Notes: a model not told the origin generated them from the letters alone. Shown: positions 10,402 through 22,490, counted from the stretch's first letter. The stretch is 64,000 nt of DNA from Omphiscola glabra (GCA_964017045.1 OZ024798.1:32478347-32542346); one strand, 5' to 3'. Program-made: numbers and translations.

Positions 10402-11986
10402 AGTCAGTCTTTTTCATTTTGTTGTGAGTCTTTTTTCATTTTGTTGTGAGTCTTTTTTCATTTTGTTGTGAGTCTTTTTTCATTTTGTTGTGAGTCTTTT
10501 TTCATTTTGTTGTGAGTCTTTTTTCATTTTGTTGTGAGTCTTTTTTCATTTTGTCGTGTGTCTTTTTCATTTTGTCGTGAGTCTTTTTTATTTTGTTGTG
10601 AGTCGTTTTCATTTTGTTGTGAGTCTTTTTTCATTTTGTTGTGAGTCTTTTTTCATTTTGTTGTGAGTCTTTTTTCATTTTGTTGTGAGTCTTTTTCATT
10701 TTGTTGTGAGTATTTTTCATTTTGTTGTGAGTCTTTTTCATTTTGTTGTGAGTCTTTTTCATTTTGTTGTGAGTCTTTTTCATTTTGTTGTGAGTCTTTT
10801 TCATTTTGTTGTGAGTCTTTTTCATTTTGTTGTGAGTCTTTTTCATTTTGTTGTGAGTCTTTTTCATTTTGTTGTGAGTCTTTTTCATTTTGTTGTAAGT
10901 CTTTTTGATTTTGTTGTGAGTCGTTTTCATTTTGTTGTGAGTCTTTTTCATTTTGTTGTGAGTCTTTTTCATTTTGTTGTGAGTATTTTTCATTTTGTTG
11001 TGAGTCTTTTTCATTTTGTTGTGAGTCTTTTTCATTTTGTTGTGAGTCTTTTTCATTTTGTTGTGAGTCTTTTTCATTTTGTTGTGAGTCTTTTTCATTT
11101 TGTTGCGAGTCGTTTTCATTTTGTTGTGAGTCTTTTTCATTTTGTTGTGAGTCCTTTTCATTTTGTTGTGAGTCTTTTTTCATTTTGTTGTGAGTCTTTT
11201 TCATTTTGTTGTGAGTCTTTTTTCATTTTGTTGTGAGTCTGTTCCATTTTGTTGTGAGTCTTTTTTCATTTTGTTGTGAGTCGTTTTCATTTTGTTGTGA
11301 GTCTTTTTCGTGAGTCTTTTTCATTTTGTCGTGTGTCGTTTTCATTTTGTTGTGAGTCTTTTTCATTTTGTTGTGAGTCGTTTTCATTTTGTTATGAGTC
11401 TTTTTTCATTTTGTTGTGAGTCTTTTTTACTTTGTTGTGAGTCTTTTTCATTTTGTTGTGAGTCTTTTTCATTTGTTGTGAGTCTTTTTCATTTTGTTGT
11501 GAATCTTTTTGATTTTGTTGTGAGTCTTTTTCATTTATTTCTGAGTCGTTTTCATTTTGACGTGTGTCTTTTTCATTTTATTGTGAGTCTTTTTCATTTT
11601 GTTGTGAGTCTTTTTCCATTTTGTTGTTAGTCTTTTACATTTTGTTGTGAGTCTTTTTCATTTTGTTGTGAGTCTTTTTTCATTTTGTTGCGAGTCGTTT
11701 TCATTTTGTTGTGAGTCTTTTTCATTTTGTTGTGAGTCTTTTTCATTTTGTTGTGAGTCTTTTTCATTTTGTTGTGAGTCTTTTTCATTTTGTAGTGAGT
11801 CTTTTTCATTTTGTTGTGAGTCTTTTTCATTTTGTTGTGAGTCTTTTTCATTTTGTTGTGAGTCTTTTTCGTTTTGTTGTGAGTCTTTTTCATTTTGTTG
11901 TGAGACTTTTTCATTTTGTTGTGACTCTTTTTCATTTTGTCGTGAGTCTTTTTTATTTTGTTGTGAGTCTTTTTTATTTTGTCGGA
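10402..11986. repeat. Minisatellite, 21/22-bp unit, about 74 copies
   Basis: The unit is 'ttttcattttgttgtgagtc' plus one or two extra T. Copies alternate between 21 and 22 bp by T-run length, so stretches of pure 21-mers remain open in several frames and 22-mers switch frame. That explains the overlapping repetitive open frames on both strands, which I do not call as genes. Variants (gtcgtgtg, gtcgttttc) recur at intervals, indicating block amplification. Isolated broken units occur at 11308-11330 and 11467-11545. Confidence 0.96.
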
Positions 11987-12057
11987 GTTACAGACGAAAG
12001 TAGGCAATCCATTGTAACATGGCGAAAACATTTTAAAGACATTCTGTAACAAAATGG

Positions 12058-12258
12058 GTGACATGTCAATGATAGAGTGGCATGTCAATGATAGAGTTGC
12101 ATGCAAAGATTTAGTGGCATGTCAATGATAGAGTGACATGTCAATGATAGAGTGACATGTCAATGATAGAGTGGCATGTCAATGATAGAGTGGCATGCAA
12201 TGATAGAGTGGCATGTCAATGATAGAGTAGCATGCAATGATAGAGTGACATGTCAAAA
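12058..12258. repeat. Minisatellite, 19-20-bp unit, about 10 copies
   Basis: The unit is 'catgtcaatgatagagtgg', with two shortened copies ('catgcaatgatag') and one diverged copy. It follows the 21/22-bp array after about 70 bp. Confidence 0.9.
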
Positions 12259-12984
12259 GTGTGCTTGTAATTTGTTCGACCTCACGGCCCTGGCCAAAAC
12301 AAAGTACTAAAAAAATCCCCCGGAAAATGTCCTTCCTTGATAAGAAAGGTAATTGTGTTATTTCACAGTTGTCTGCCCTCTCAAGTTATGTGGCTATAAA
12401 CTGGGCAGTTCACGATCTGATCCGGAAGTAATGAGATCATTTCTAAAATTGGTCATTCGTGTGGGGGGGGGGGGGGTGTCATTTCACGCCTGTCTTCGTC
12501 TGACCATGTCAACATATCTAAGCATTAACTGGGTTACAAGGACACTACTGAGTCGAGAAGACACAACTGGCAAGAGATCACAGTCTAATAGAGAAATAAA
12601 AGACACGACTGGCACTAACTCACCAACTAATAGGGAAAAGACACCGCTAGCTCTAGATCACCTTCTATTATAGGGTTAGAGGTCACCACTGGCAAGTGAT
12701 CACCTTGTAATATTAGACGACGATAATTCATGCGTCATGTGGATCTGCAATTTCCCGATCTAATGAGATTATTACCATAACCCATTCACCAATCCCCGTC
12801 TAGTGATATGAATACCATGACTCTATGATCATGTCACAGAAAGTGAAGTGTTACAGGATTGCAGGCAAATTATCCACGGCCTCTGATGCCGATACCACTT
12901 AACGCAGTCATACACCGAGATTACAGAGTTGATGATCGTCCCGCCCGCTGATCCTCAACAGTTATACAGTTAGTATAATGTGTA
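12259..12984. other. Spacer with a decayed tandem repeat
   Basis: A run of 14 G lies at 12463-12476. At 12540-12710 about three diverged copies of a unit of about 55-60 bp share 'actggcaag.gatcac' and 'ctaatag'. No gene recognised. The plus-strand frame at 12353-12673 has no domain. Confidence 0.5.
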
Positions 12985-15677
12985 CGAGACTGATCACAAG
13001 AAGCCTCCAATTGAGTCTGATCACAAGAAGACTCCAATTGAGACTAACCACAAGAAGCCTCCAATTGAGACTGATCACAAGAAGCCTCCACAAGAAGACT
13101 CCAATTGAGACTGATCACAAAAAGCCTCCAATTGAGACTGATCACAAGAAGCCTCCAATTGAGACTGATCACAAGAATTCTCCAATTGAGACTGATCACA
13201 AGAAGTCTCCACAAGAAGGTTCCAATTGAGACTGATCACAAGAAGCCTCCAATTGAGACTGATCACAAGAATTCTCCACTTGAGACTGATCACAAGAAGA
13301 CTCCACAAAAAGGTTCCAATTGAGACTGATCGCAAGAAGCCTCGAATTGAGACTGATAACAAGAAGTCTCCAATTGAGACTGATCACAAGAAGCCTCCAA
13401 TTGAGACTGATCACAAGAAGCCTCTACAAGAAGACTCCAATTGATACTGATCACAAGAAGCCTCCAATTGAGACTGATCACAAGAAGCCTCCACAAGAAG
13501 TCTCCAATTGAGACTGATCACAAGAAGCCTCCAATTGATACTGGTCACAAGAAGCCTCCACAAGAAGCTTCCAATTGAGACTAACCACAAGAAGCCTCCA
13601 ATTGAGACTGATCACAAGAAGCCTCCAATTGAGACTGATCACAAGAAGCCTCCAATTGAGACTGATCACAATAATTCTCCACTTGAGACTGATCACAAGA
13701 AGCCTCCAAAAGAAACTCCAATTGAGACTGATCACAAGAAGCCTCAACAAGAAGGTTCCAATTGAGACTGATCACAAGAAGCCTCCAATTGAGACTGATC
13801 ACAAGAAGCCTCCAATTGAGACTGATCACAAGAAGCCTCCAATTGAGACTGATCACAAGAATTCTCCACTTGAGACTGATCACAAGAAGCCTCCAAAAGA
13901 AAACTCCAATTGAGACTGATCACAAGAAGCCTCCAATTGAGACTGATCACAAGAATTCTCCAATTGAGACTGATAGCAAGAAGCCTCCAATTGAGACTGA
14001 TCACAAGAAGCCTCAAATTGAGACTGATAACAAGAAGTATCCAATTGAGACTGATCACAAGAAGCCTCCAATTGAGACTGATCACAAGAAGCCTCCAATT
14101 GAGACTGATCACAAGAAGCCTCAACTTGAGACTGATCACAAGAAGCCTCAACTTGAGACTGATCACAAGAAGCCTCAACTTGAGACTGATCACAAGAAGC
14201 CTCCACTTGAGACTGATCACAAGAAGCCTCAACTTGAGACTGATCACAAGAAGCCTCCACTTTAGACTGATCACAAGAAGCCTCCACTTTAGACTGATCA
14301 CAAGAAGCCTCCACTTGAGACCACAAGAAGCCTCCACTTGAGACCACAAGAAGCCTCCACTTGAGACTGATCACAAGAAGCCTCCACAAGAAGACTCCAA
14401 TTGAGACTGATCACAAGAAGCCTCCACAAGAAGACTCCAATTGAGGCTGATCACAAGAAGCCTCCAATTGAGACTGACCACAAGAAGCCTCCAATTGAGA
14501 CTGATCACAAGAAGCCTCCAATTGAGACTGATCACAAGAAGCCTCCAATTGAGACTGATCACAAGAAGCCTCCAATTGAGACTGACCACAAGAAGCCTCC
14601 AATTGAGACTGATCACAAGAAGCCTCCAAAAGAAGACTCCAATTGAGACTGATCACAAGAAGCCTCCAATGGAGACTGATAACAAGAAGCCTCCAATTGA
14701 GACTGATCACAAGAATTCTCCACTTGAGACTGATCACAAGAAGCCTCTAAAAGAAGACTCCAATTGAGACTGATCACAAGAAGCCTCCAATTGAGACTGA
14801 TCACAATAATTCTCCAATTGAGACTGATCACAAGAAGCCTCCAATTGAGACTGATCACAAGAAGCCTCCAATTGAGACTGATAACAAGAAGTCTCCAAAT
14901 GAGTCTGATCACAAGAAGCCTCCAATTGAGACTGATCACAAGAAGCCTCAACTTGAGACTGATCACAAGAAGCCTCAACTTGAGACTGATCACAAGAAGC
15001 CTCCACTTTAGACTGATCACAAGAAGCCTCCACAAGAAGGTTCCAATTGAGACTGATCACAAGAAGTCTCCAATTGAGACTGATCACAAGAAGCCTCCAA
15101 TTGAGACTGATCACAAGAATTCTCCACTTGAGACTGATCACAAGAAGCCTCTAAAAGAAGACTCCAATTGAGACTGATCACAAGAAGCCTCCAATTGAGA
15201 CTGATCACAAGAAGCCTCGAATTGAGACTGATAACAAGAAGTCTCCAAATGAGTCTGATCACAAGAAGCCTCCAATTGAGACTGATCACAAGAAGCCTCC
15301 AATTGAGACTGATCACAAGAAGGTTCCAATTGAGACTGATCACAATAATTCTCCAATTGAGACTGATCACAAGAAGCCTCCAATTGAGACTGATCACAAG
15401 AAGCCTCGAATTGAGACTGATAACAAGAAGTCTCCAAATGAGTCTGATCACAAGAAGCCTCCAATTGAGACTGATCACAAGAAGCCTCCAATTGAGACTG
15501 ATCACAAGAAGCCTCAACTTGAGACTGATCACAAGAAGCCTCAACTTGAGACTGATCACAAGAAGCCTCCACTTTAGACTGATCACAAGAAGCCTCCACT
15601 TGAGACCACAAGAAGCCTCCACTTGAGACTGATCACAAGAAGCCTCCACTTGAGACTGATCACAAGAAGCCTCCACG
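12985..15677. repeat. Large minisatellite, 27-bp unit, about 100 copies
   Basis: The unit is 'ccaattgagactgatcacaa' plus 'gaagcct'. Nested variants include an inserted 'ccacaagaaga' block, 'cttgagact' in place of 'attgagact', and 'gagaccacaagaag' deletions. Some variant combinations recur as blocks: the series around 14880-15030 is repeated near 15230-15300 and 15420-15570. 27 is divisible by three, so open frames of up to about 200 codons appear on both strands. They are pure repeat translations and not called as genes. Each unit carries two palindromes, 'caattg' and 'tgatca'. Confidence 0.97.
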
Positions 15678-16100
15678 CCCCCGATGTTTTGGCATGAGAA
15701 TTTATCCCTTTCAACAAAAAAGAATATCTTTTGTTTGAATTTGCAAAGGAAAATAGTTAAAGGGAAAAAAAAACGTGTTAAAAAAAGAAAAGACTTTAGA
15801 GCCAGTTCTGATCGATCTATTAATAGTCATTTGTGACAGTTGCGTTGAGAGAGTTTCGATGGTTGGTTGTATTGAGAAAGCTTGGCTACAGACAAGTATG
15901 ACAGAGAAAGAACTAAATATATTTGACCTTTAAATTTAACGAAGGTAAATAAATGTCGCATTCTATTTTTTCACCACGGTCCCAGAACGCTGTAATCCTA
16001 AAAATGTATGAATTTAAAATTGTTACCCGGGCTGGTTCTATCCGACGGCTCAACGCGAGAGTTTTTGTGATTATTAATCTCTTTTGGACATTTTTGGGGA
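15678..16100. other. Unique AT-rich spacer
   Basis: Nothing recognised between the 27-bp array and the 3' end of the U2-like sequence. Confidence 0.5.
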
Positions 16101-16256
16101 GTTTTGTCCCGGAAGTACTGCAATACTGAGGTAGTCATTATATACCCTTGCGGGCCTCTTGGCCCTGTGTCTGTATCAGTGATCGTCTCAAACCAGACCA
16201 GACACATAGCGAGATGGACTACACTTTGATTCTTAGCCAAAAGGCCGAGAAGCCAT
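16101..16256 (-). ncRNA. U2 snRNA-like sequence (diverged or pseudogene)
   Basis: Read on the minus strand from 16256, the sequence has the U2 snRNA 5' end: 'gcttctcggccttttggcta' then 'aga', a 23-nt identity to the strongly conserved U2 start from memory. It then continues 'atcaaagtgtagtc', where U2 has 'atcaagtgtagta'. About 110 bases on it has the U2 3' stem-loop IV motif 'tattgcagtacttccggg'. The part between is not normal U2. The branch-point-pairing GTAGTA is changed to GTAGTC. I see no clear Sm-site 'atttttgg'. There is a GGGCC-AAGA-GGCCC hairpin not found in U2. Total length is about 156 nt against roughly 188 for U2. The likeliest reading is a U2 pseudogene or U2-derived retroposon; a divergent U2 variant is less likely because the branch-point site and Sm site are altered. 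No A tail is evident. Confidence 0.7.
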
Positions 16257-16869
16257 GTGGACGATACATAATAATTCTGTCATTATAAGGTTTGGTGGCA
16301 CTGTCCCTATGACAGCCGTGCATGTTGCGGTCGCTAGATATGACTACAACAGTTTTAGGTGTGATATGTACGTACTGCGATCCGAGTTTCAGAATTTCGG
16401 GTTCAATAATAATGTGTCCAGTGACATTATATAGAACAATCTTCAGCACAATAAGTACAACCATCGATGGCCCTTGCACTACACAAAAACCTGTTTTACA
16501 AAGCAAGACACCGTGGATGACCTCCCATGATATAAGCCACAACTGACACTGAAGATAAGGGAAGCAACACCAAGCAACGCGATATTCGACCAGAGCTTAA
16601 TACGAGACGCTTCGATGTGAGTGGATTATGGGTCCTGAGTCTTAACCCCCCCCCCCTCCCCAATCTTAGGTCAGTTCCGTACTTGAGGGCAGCCTACGAG
16701 CAAACTGGACATGGTTCTAAACGGTTTTTATAGACCACTTAGGGCTCTAAAATTGTGCATGAGGAAATATAGATTTGGGGTTAAGTTGTCGGGATTTTGA
16801 AACCGAAATTCGGAACTCTAACACATGCAGAGCTGTCATGAGTATCTTGTTATTTTTGAGTATATTTTA
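16257..16869. other. Unique non-coding sequence
   Basis: This region would hold the upstream promoter of the U2-like sequence if it were active, but I cannot recognise a proximal sequence element. A run of 11 C lies near 16646-16656. No gene recognised. Confidence 0.4.
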
Positions 16870-17232
16870 CGAGTCATGGTTCTGAAACGTCCAAGTCGGA
16901 ATGATAATGTGCCATAGTTATTAATCATTGTGTGTCAAAACTTAGACTCAAATACAGATTCATTTATTTAGTTTTGAAACCAATAATATCCTTTATGGAC
17001 AATTTTTTTTTTTACTCTAAACAAACATGAAAGCACCATGTTTATTCTTTTCCCTCATCTACTCTCGTTTCTATGCTATGAAGTTTATTATAAGAGTTAT
17101 GGGTTTGAAACGACCAAGTCAGAAAATTAATGGGCCGTAGCTCTTAATCATTTTTGTCCGAACATAGACTCAAATACAGCTTTCAATTATTGAGTTTTAA
17201 ACCAATTCGGCCCCAAGAGAGTGGTTTTAAAA
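16870..17232. repeat. Diverged tandem duplication, about 223 bp
   Basis: The segment from about 16870 ('gagtcatggttctgaaacg' ... 'tagactcaaatacaga' ... 'ttttgaaaccaat') recurs from about 17093 ('gagttatgggtttgaaacg' ... 'tagactcaaatacagc' ... 'ttttaaaccaat'). Divergence is substantial, so this is an old duplication. It is not obviously coding. Confidence 0.75.
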
Positions 17233-17559
17233 TATGAAACCTTGTGATTTATTCTTATCGAAATTACTTTTTTGTTACGATAACGCGTAACACGTTTTTG
17301 TGAAAAAGATGTATGTATCATCTAGATTTTGATGTTAAAATCAGGGGTACTTAGATGTCATTATGAAATAATAACATCATTGTGACAAGACAACTTTCAA
17401 TTGTGCGAAGCATGTACGTGTTGTTGGTTAGTCGTTGTCTACAAAAGGGAAACATTTTGAGTTTAGTTTTGTTAATTCGTAGGCCTTCAAATGTTTGTTT
17501 TAAGATTATTTTGTCGTAATGTACGGCATTAACATCTTGTAAATTTCTTGGAAGCAAGA

Positions 17560-17660
17560 AATCGTGTGTCTCTGACCATGTGAGGGCCAATAAAGCCCGT
17601 GTCTCTGACCATGTGAGGGCCAATAAAACCCGTGTCTCTGACCGTGTGAGGTCCATGCAT
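17560..17660. repeat. Three copies of a 33-bp unit
   Basis: The unit contains 'cgtgtctctgaccatgtgag' then 'ggccaataaa'. Three nearly perfect copies. Confidence 0.85.
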
Positions 17661-18899
17661 GTTTTATTACCAACCTGAGTTCCCAACACAGACTTTATCT
17701 GACTTTTATCAGACAGACACCAGCCAAAGTCCCGAACAGAGAGTGGGTTATCAAGGCAAGGCCCCTAGAAACGTCACCTTCAAAGACTCCAAGAAGGAGA
17801 TAAAAGCTCTGGAGTCGATGAGATGCCCTTTAGTTGGCTACATCAGGAGTACGAAGGGGTTAACAACGTCCCTATCACAGAACGGCCAACTAAAGTCAAA
17901 TGTCCGAATACACCTCTGAGTGGAATGCTTGACCGCTTCACGTAAATTATCATTGGTAGTGTTAAAGTTAGTAATGATTGACCGCATTTCAGCAGCAGGT
18001 ATTAGTGGTTGCCCATAGTATAGAAGCATATATTATTTTTTAAAATTTTACTAAAAATGTAATCGCAATGTCACACATTTATTAAACATTACAACCAAAC
18101 AAGCTACTCACCATCACAATCACACAAACTACTCACCACTACACTCACACATCTATGTATATATATTCCATGAGCTAACTTTTTCTTGGCCAGCTACATA
18201 CTTAGAACATACTAAAACATTCTAAAACATAAGAAAACATGCTCAAATCAAAAGAACTTCATCAAGTTACTTACTATCTACATTTTCGATAAACATTTTG
18301 ATTTCCCTTTTCTTTTAAACCTTCGAAATATTTCAGAAACTGAAGCTAAATTGAACATTTTTTTTTACAAGATTTGGAGATTGAAAAGGTTTTCAACTAT
18401 GTCACCTGAACGAGCAGAGATTAGGTCTACAGCACAACCAAAAACACAATTTATTGAACATCTCTATATCGCGATGAACTTCTTCACTCGAACTAGCTTT
18501 GCTCTACCTCTCCAATACCCTAATCCATAAACAGTGACAAGTTCGGCTTGTACCGATACATTTCGTGGCGTTGATGAATGCTTGGGATCAAGTGATCCCT
18601 TCCTCGAGGGATCAAAAATCATTCCCTCTCCATTCGCGGATTTCGGGAAGCGACCCTCAAGAGAAAATGTTTCTATCAGCGAGTCGGGCGTAACATCATT
18701 TTTACATCTTACTAAGTAGGTCAGCCATTTTAAGACTAGGTCACATCCTTTCTTTTACTTGTGTTCGAGATGGGCCGTTATGATGGCCAGTGCTTCTTTA
18801 GGTACAGAGCTTCTAATCTTCACGAGACAACGAACTACAGAAACAGTAACACATTGGACATAAAACGACTTTAAACTTTATCATATATCGACCATTATT
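17661..18899. other. Unique non-coding sequence
   Basis: An 86-codon plus-strand frame at 17659-17919 is of non-repetitive composition, but I recognise no domain or splice context. A 16-bp inverted repeat, 'gggatcaagtgatccc', is at 18584-18599, followed by 'cctcgagg'. Nothing else recognised. Confidence 0.45.
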
Positions 18900-19190
18900 G
18901 TACATATTATGTGTGTATTATGTTTGCATTTTATATGTGTATTACATGTGTATTATATGTGTATTATTTGTGTATAATATATTTGTATTATGTGTATTAT
19001 AAGTGTATTATATGTGGATTACATGTGTATTATAGGTGTATTATTTGTGTATAATATATTTGTATTATGTGTATTATATGTGTATTACATGTGTATTATA
19101 TGTGTATTATTTGTATATAATATATTTGTATTATATGTGAATGTATGTGCATTCTAGGTGTATTATATGTGTATTATGTGTTTGTATGAG
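18900..19190. repeat. TG/TA-rich degenerate simple repeat
   Basis: Irregular 'tgtgtattat'-type units of about 10 bp. A longer block ('tgtataatatatttgtatta') recurs about every 65 bp. Confidence 0.85.
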
Positions 19191-19561
19191 TGAGAGAAAG
19201 ACAGAGAGAGAGGAGAAGATAGATCGGGGAGAGACAGATCGATATGACTGAAGAGGAGAGAATATCGAGGGAAAAAATGCAAATTGTGATGAACAGTTGG
19301 ATAAAAATGCTGTCTTAGAACAGAAAGATGACTGGAAAACGGGATTGGGCCGATGTTGATTGATGGATGACAATGGATGTCTGAAAAGTTTCCTTTGATT
19401 ATTTTTGTTCTTAAAAAAAAGTTTCACATAACCAAAATCTTAAATTAAACGTAAGAAAGGACAACCGTTTTAAAATGTAAAAGGATAATCGTAAAAATCT
19501 AAGATAACTATACGTTAACCAACTTCCCAAAGATATATTTGTACATGATAAAACCTATCAA
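19191..19561. other. Spacer
   Basis: A purine-rich (GA) stretch at about 19190-19260 follows the TG/TA repeat. The rest is AT-rich and unremarkable. Confidence 0.4.
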
Positions 19562-19795
19562 ATGTTTGACTCTATTTGAACATTATGCAACCTACCAAAT
19601 GTTTGACTCTATTTGAACATTATGCAACCTACCAAATGTTTGACTCTATTTGAACATTATGCAACCTACCAAATGTTTGACTCTATTTGAACATTATGCA
19701 ACCTACCAAATGTTTGACTCTATTTGAACATTATGCAACCTACCAAATGTTTGACTCTATTTGAACATTATGCAACCTACCAAATGTTTGGGTCT
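19562..19795. repeat. Minisatellite, 37-bp unit, about 6 copies
   Basis: The unit contains 'tttgactctatttgaacatt' then 'atgcaacctaccaaatg'. The copies are almost identical, so this is a young expansion. Confidence 0.95.
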
Positions 19796-20254
19796 ATTTG
19801 TCGTAGCCGGCGTGATCGGGCGCACACGGAAATCTCACGTACGAATAATCTCCGGCAATTTTTCTTGAGCCAAATTAATGAGCCCCGTGGCCCTATCCGG
19901 AAGCTGACCTCTCATGACGTCTAGACAACATCCAAATATTCTCCCGGCGCGGGAAACTTTAACTCTGGATCAATTTACAAGGCGGTCCCAGGAGTGTGGT
20001 ATACAATGGTGGACGGGACACACGCTTTATATTCCGAGGGCAGTCCCTCTGAATAATTCCCGCCGTTTAATGGTAACAAGTTTAGCGACCCCCCCCCCCT
20101 TCCCGGACACCGGTTTATCGGCATTCTCGTCAGCTTCCTTTTATTGAACTCCCCAATCAACCAGAGGCCAAATCATGGAGACATAAACACAGACGTCGGA
20201 CAAGATAAAACAAAGTATGTAAATACGTTATTCAATCTTAGTTTTCATTATCAG
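19796..20254. other. GC-balanced unique island
   Basis: The composition from about 19800 to 20150 differs from the AT-rich flanks and lacks internal repeats apart from a C11 run at 20089-20099. Short frames on both strands are unrecognised. Candidate conserved non-coding element or unrecognised exon. Confidence 0.35.
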
Positions 20255-20748
20255 GTAGTATCTTGCCCATAGTATCTTCTCCATAGTATCTTCCCAATAG
20301 TATTTTCCCCATAGTATCTTCTCCATAGTTTCTTCCCCATAGTATCTTCCCCATAGTATCTTCCCCATAGTATCTTCTCCATTGTATCTTCTCCATAGTA
20401 TCTTCCCCATAGTCTCTTCCCCATAGTATCTTCCCCATAGTATCTTCCCCATAGTATCTTCTCCATTGTATCTTCTCCATTGTATCTTCCCAATAGCATC
20501 TTCCCCATAGTATATTCCCAATTGTATCTTCCCCATGTTATCATCCCCATATTATCTTTCCCATAGTAACTTCCCAATAGTATATTCCCTATCGTATCTT
20601 CCCTATAGTATCTTCCCCATGGTATCTTCCCCATAGTATCTTCTCCATAGTATCTTCTCCATGGTATCCTCCCCATAGTATCTTCACCATAGTATCTTCC
20701 CCATATTATCTTCCCTATCATCGTATCTTTCGCATTGTATCGTCCCCA
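20255..20748. repeat. Minisatellite, 14-bp unit, about 35 copies
   Basis: The unit is 'agtatcttccccat', with frequent cttctcc / cttccca variants. Minus-strand frames are repetitive peptides rich in Gly, Tyr, Asp, Lys, Ile and Leu, with no unique core. Confidence 0.95.
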
Positions 20749-21185
20749 TAGTCTGAGTTTTCCATTATTTTTATTTGGACGGGTTTAAAGCACGCTGCAC
20801 ACCGACTTGTTGAAAGATATGTCATTACTTAGTTTATAGAAATTGAAATGAAGGCGATTGTCGATGTAATTCTTTTGTTGAAAGCTTTAAGCTAAAAAGT
20901 CAATATGTTCTGTATATTCTCTCCAGAGACAGATTTAATAATAACAAAAATGTTAGTAAAATTCTCTGCTGCTTAATTTTACTTGGATGCATTGAATAAA
21001 AAAGTTTTACTTTAACAACAATATAATTATTTTTTTTAAATATCCTCATAATTATTTCAATATGGACGGAACAAAACAACAATCTTAAACTTTCCGGCAG
21101 AAATAAAATGCGCACGTGCCATTTTCGAATGATTGCCTAAGTAGCAATAAAGTTATATACACTGAATGGACTCTCCATTCTTCTG
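20749..21185. other. Unique AT-rich spacer
   Basis: Nothing recognised. The minus-strand frame near 20900-21115 looks like chance. Confidence 0.4.
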
Positions 21186-21383
21186 ACACTGGCGTAGAGG
21201 GATAGATGCAGGTGACTAGATAGGGGCACTCCATGGCGCCCGGAAAGAACCAAACATTTTGCCCCCACCCTCAACATTTTCAACGATGAAACTCAATAGT
21301 TGGAGGAATTAGTTTCATATTGAGAGAAAAAGTGTGGCCCATTGAGGACTGCCCCTTCCGCCCCTGCCCTTTCTACGTCACAG
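21186..21383. mobile_element. Possible non-autonomous DNA transposon
   Basis: The left end 'cactggcgtagaggg' and the reverse complement of the right end, 'ctgtgacgtagaaaggg', form an imperfect inverted repeat about 195 bp apart. The interior is CCCC-rich at both ends ('gcccccacc', 'ccccttccgcccctgcc'). I cannot find a convincing target-site duplication. Confidence 0.4.
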
Positions 21384-22410
21384 GATAGATTGGGAGTAAA
21401 TTCCCCTTTTGTCCTAATGAATGACGTCATGAAATTCTTAGAAAAAGCTATAATATAAACATACTAGATATTGCCCGCGAAACATTGGCGACAGAAATGT
21501 GCGATATTTTTATCTACTAAAGTTACTTGACAGGACATGAACTCAAGTAACGTACATTTAAGAATCCCAATTTTTGCTACACCCCTTCCCCACACCCCAT
21601 CCCAAATGAAACGTCACTGCACACTTTTTATTTCACGTCCATGAACTTGTATTAAATATTCTGATTTTCCAACCACTTTTAAACAGAATATTTTTTACAC
21701 CATACTTAAACTGAGACAATTCCATTTTCCGAAAAGAAAATATTACACACCAAACGCAGTTGCGTGATATTTAAAATAAAAATCAGTTGGCGTAATTATC
21801 GGTGATTATATTTTGGCGCCATTGAACTTAGCATTTAGCCATACTTTCTTTCAAACATATAGAATTATTTGTAATTTACTCTCAATACCGAATTCGCTTG
21901 TTAGGAAGCAGACACACTTTTTAGGAAGCCGCCGGAAATGGAAGCAGTCCACGAGCTAAACCAGACGTGTTATATATATAAGATATAATTGGGATGTCAT
22001 TTAATTCTTAGAATAATAATATTATAACCATATACTTGAGATGTCATTAAACTCTTATTCAACGACAGCAATAACACAAATATACTGGATGGAGACGCTG
22101 TGACCTCCGATTTCTTCTTTTATTTCAGCCGATCAAGCTGTCCTGCCCTACCAACGGTTGTCGCCAAGTTTTCCCACCACTCCAATTGAGGGTGTCTGAT
22201 ACAATTATTCCGCCTGCTTGCACTCCGGTTTACTAGGAGAGGACTACCACGTCGGGGCAGACGCGGGCCTGTCGCTTCTGACTTAACCTAAGCGGAAGAT
22301 AGCACACATGTTGACATCAACCCGTTCACCATCAGGTCACAAAAGTCTGAAAGCAGCGCTCCCCGTTTCAATGCAAGACGTTCTTTCTACTCGCAGGATT
22401 TGTAACTTTG
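21384..22410. other. Unique sequence with possible exon-like piece
   Basis: AT-rich to about 22080. At 22114-22130 a good splice-acceptor-like tract ('ttcttcttttatttcag') is followed by GC-balanced sequence to about 22330, open for about 23 codons in one frame. No protein family recognised. Confidence 0.35.
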
Positions 22411-22490
22411 TTTTTCTGTTTGTTCGCTGATGAAGGCTTCCTGCCGACACGTTCATTGTTTTGTTGCGTTACTTTTATCAGGTTTAACCT
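22411..22490 (+). repeat. Dispersed repeat, copy 1 (partner at 45971)
   Basis: It shares about 75 bp with 45971-46054, including 'ctgtttgttcgctga.gaag', 'cctgccga', 'gttc.ttgttttg.tg' and 'gtt.acctta'. It is probably the 3' end of an interspersed transposon. The motif order CTGATGA ... GCCGAcA recalls the hammerhead ribozyme core, but this copy has a base change in the GAAA element. Confidence 0.6.

Noticed and set aside
10631..12106. Open frames rich in Lys/Asn/Gln or Phe/His/Val over the 21/22-bp array
   Set aside because: Repeat translations on both strands that change frame whenever a 22-mer occurs. Not a protein.
12978..15676. Many open frames on both strands across the 27-bp array
   Set aside because: Same artefact of a repeat unit divisible by three. 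No non-repetitive sequence.
15998..16240. 80-codon minus-strand frame
   Set aside because: It overlaps the U2-like sequence. The RNA similarity explains the sequence better than a protein.
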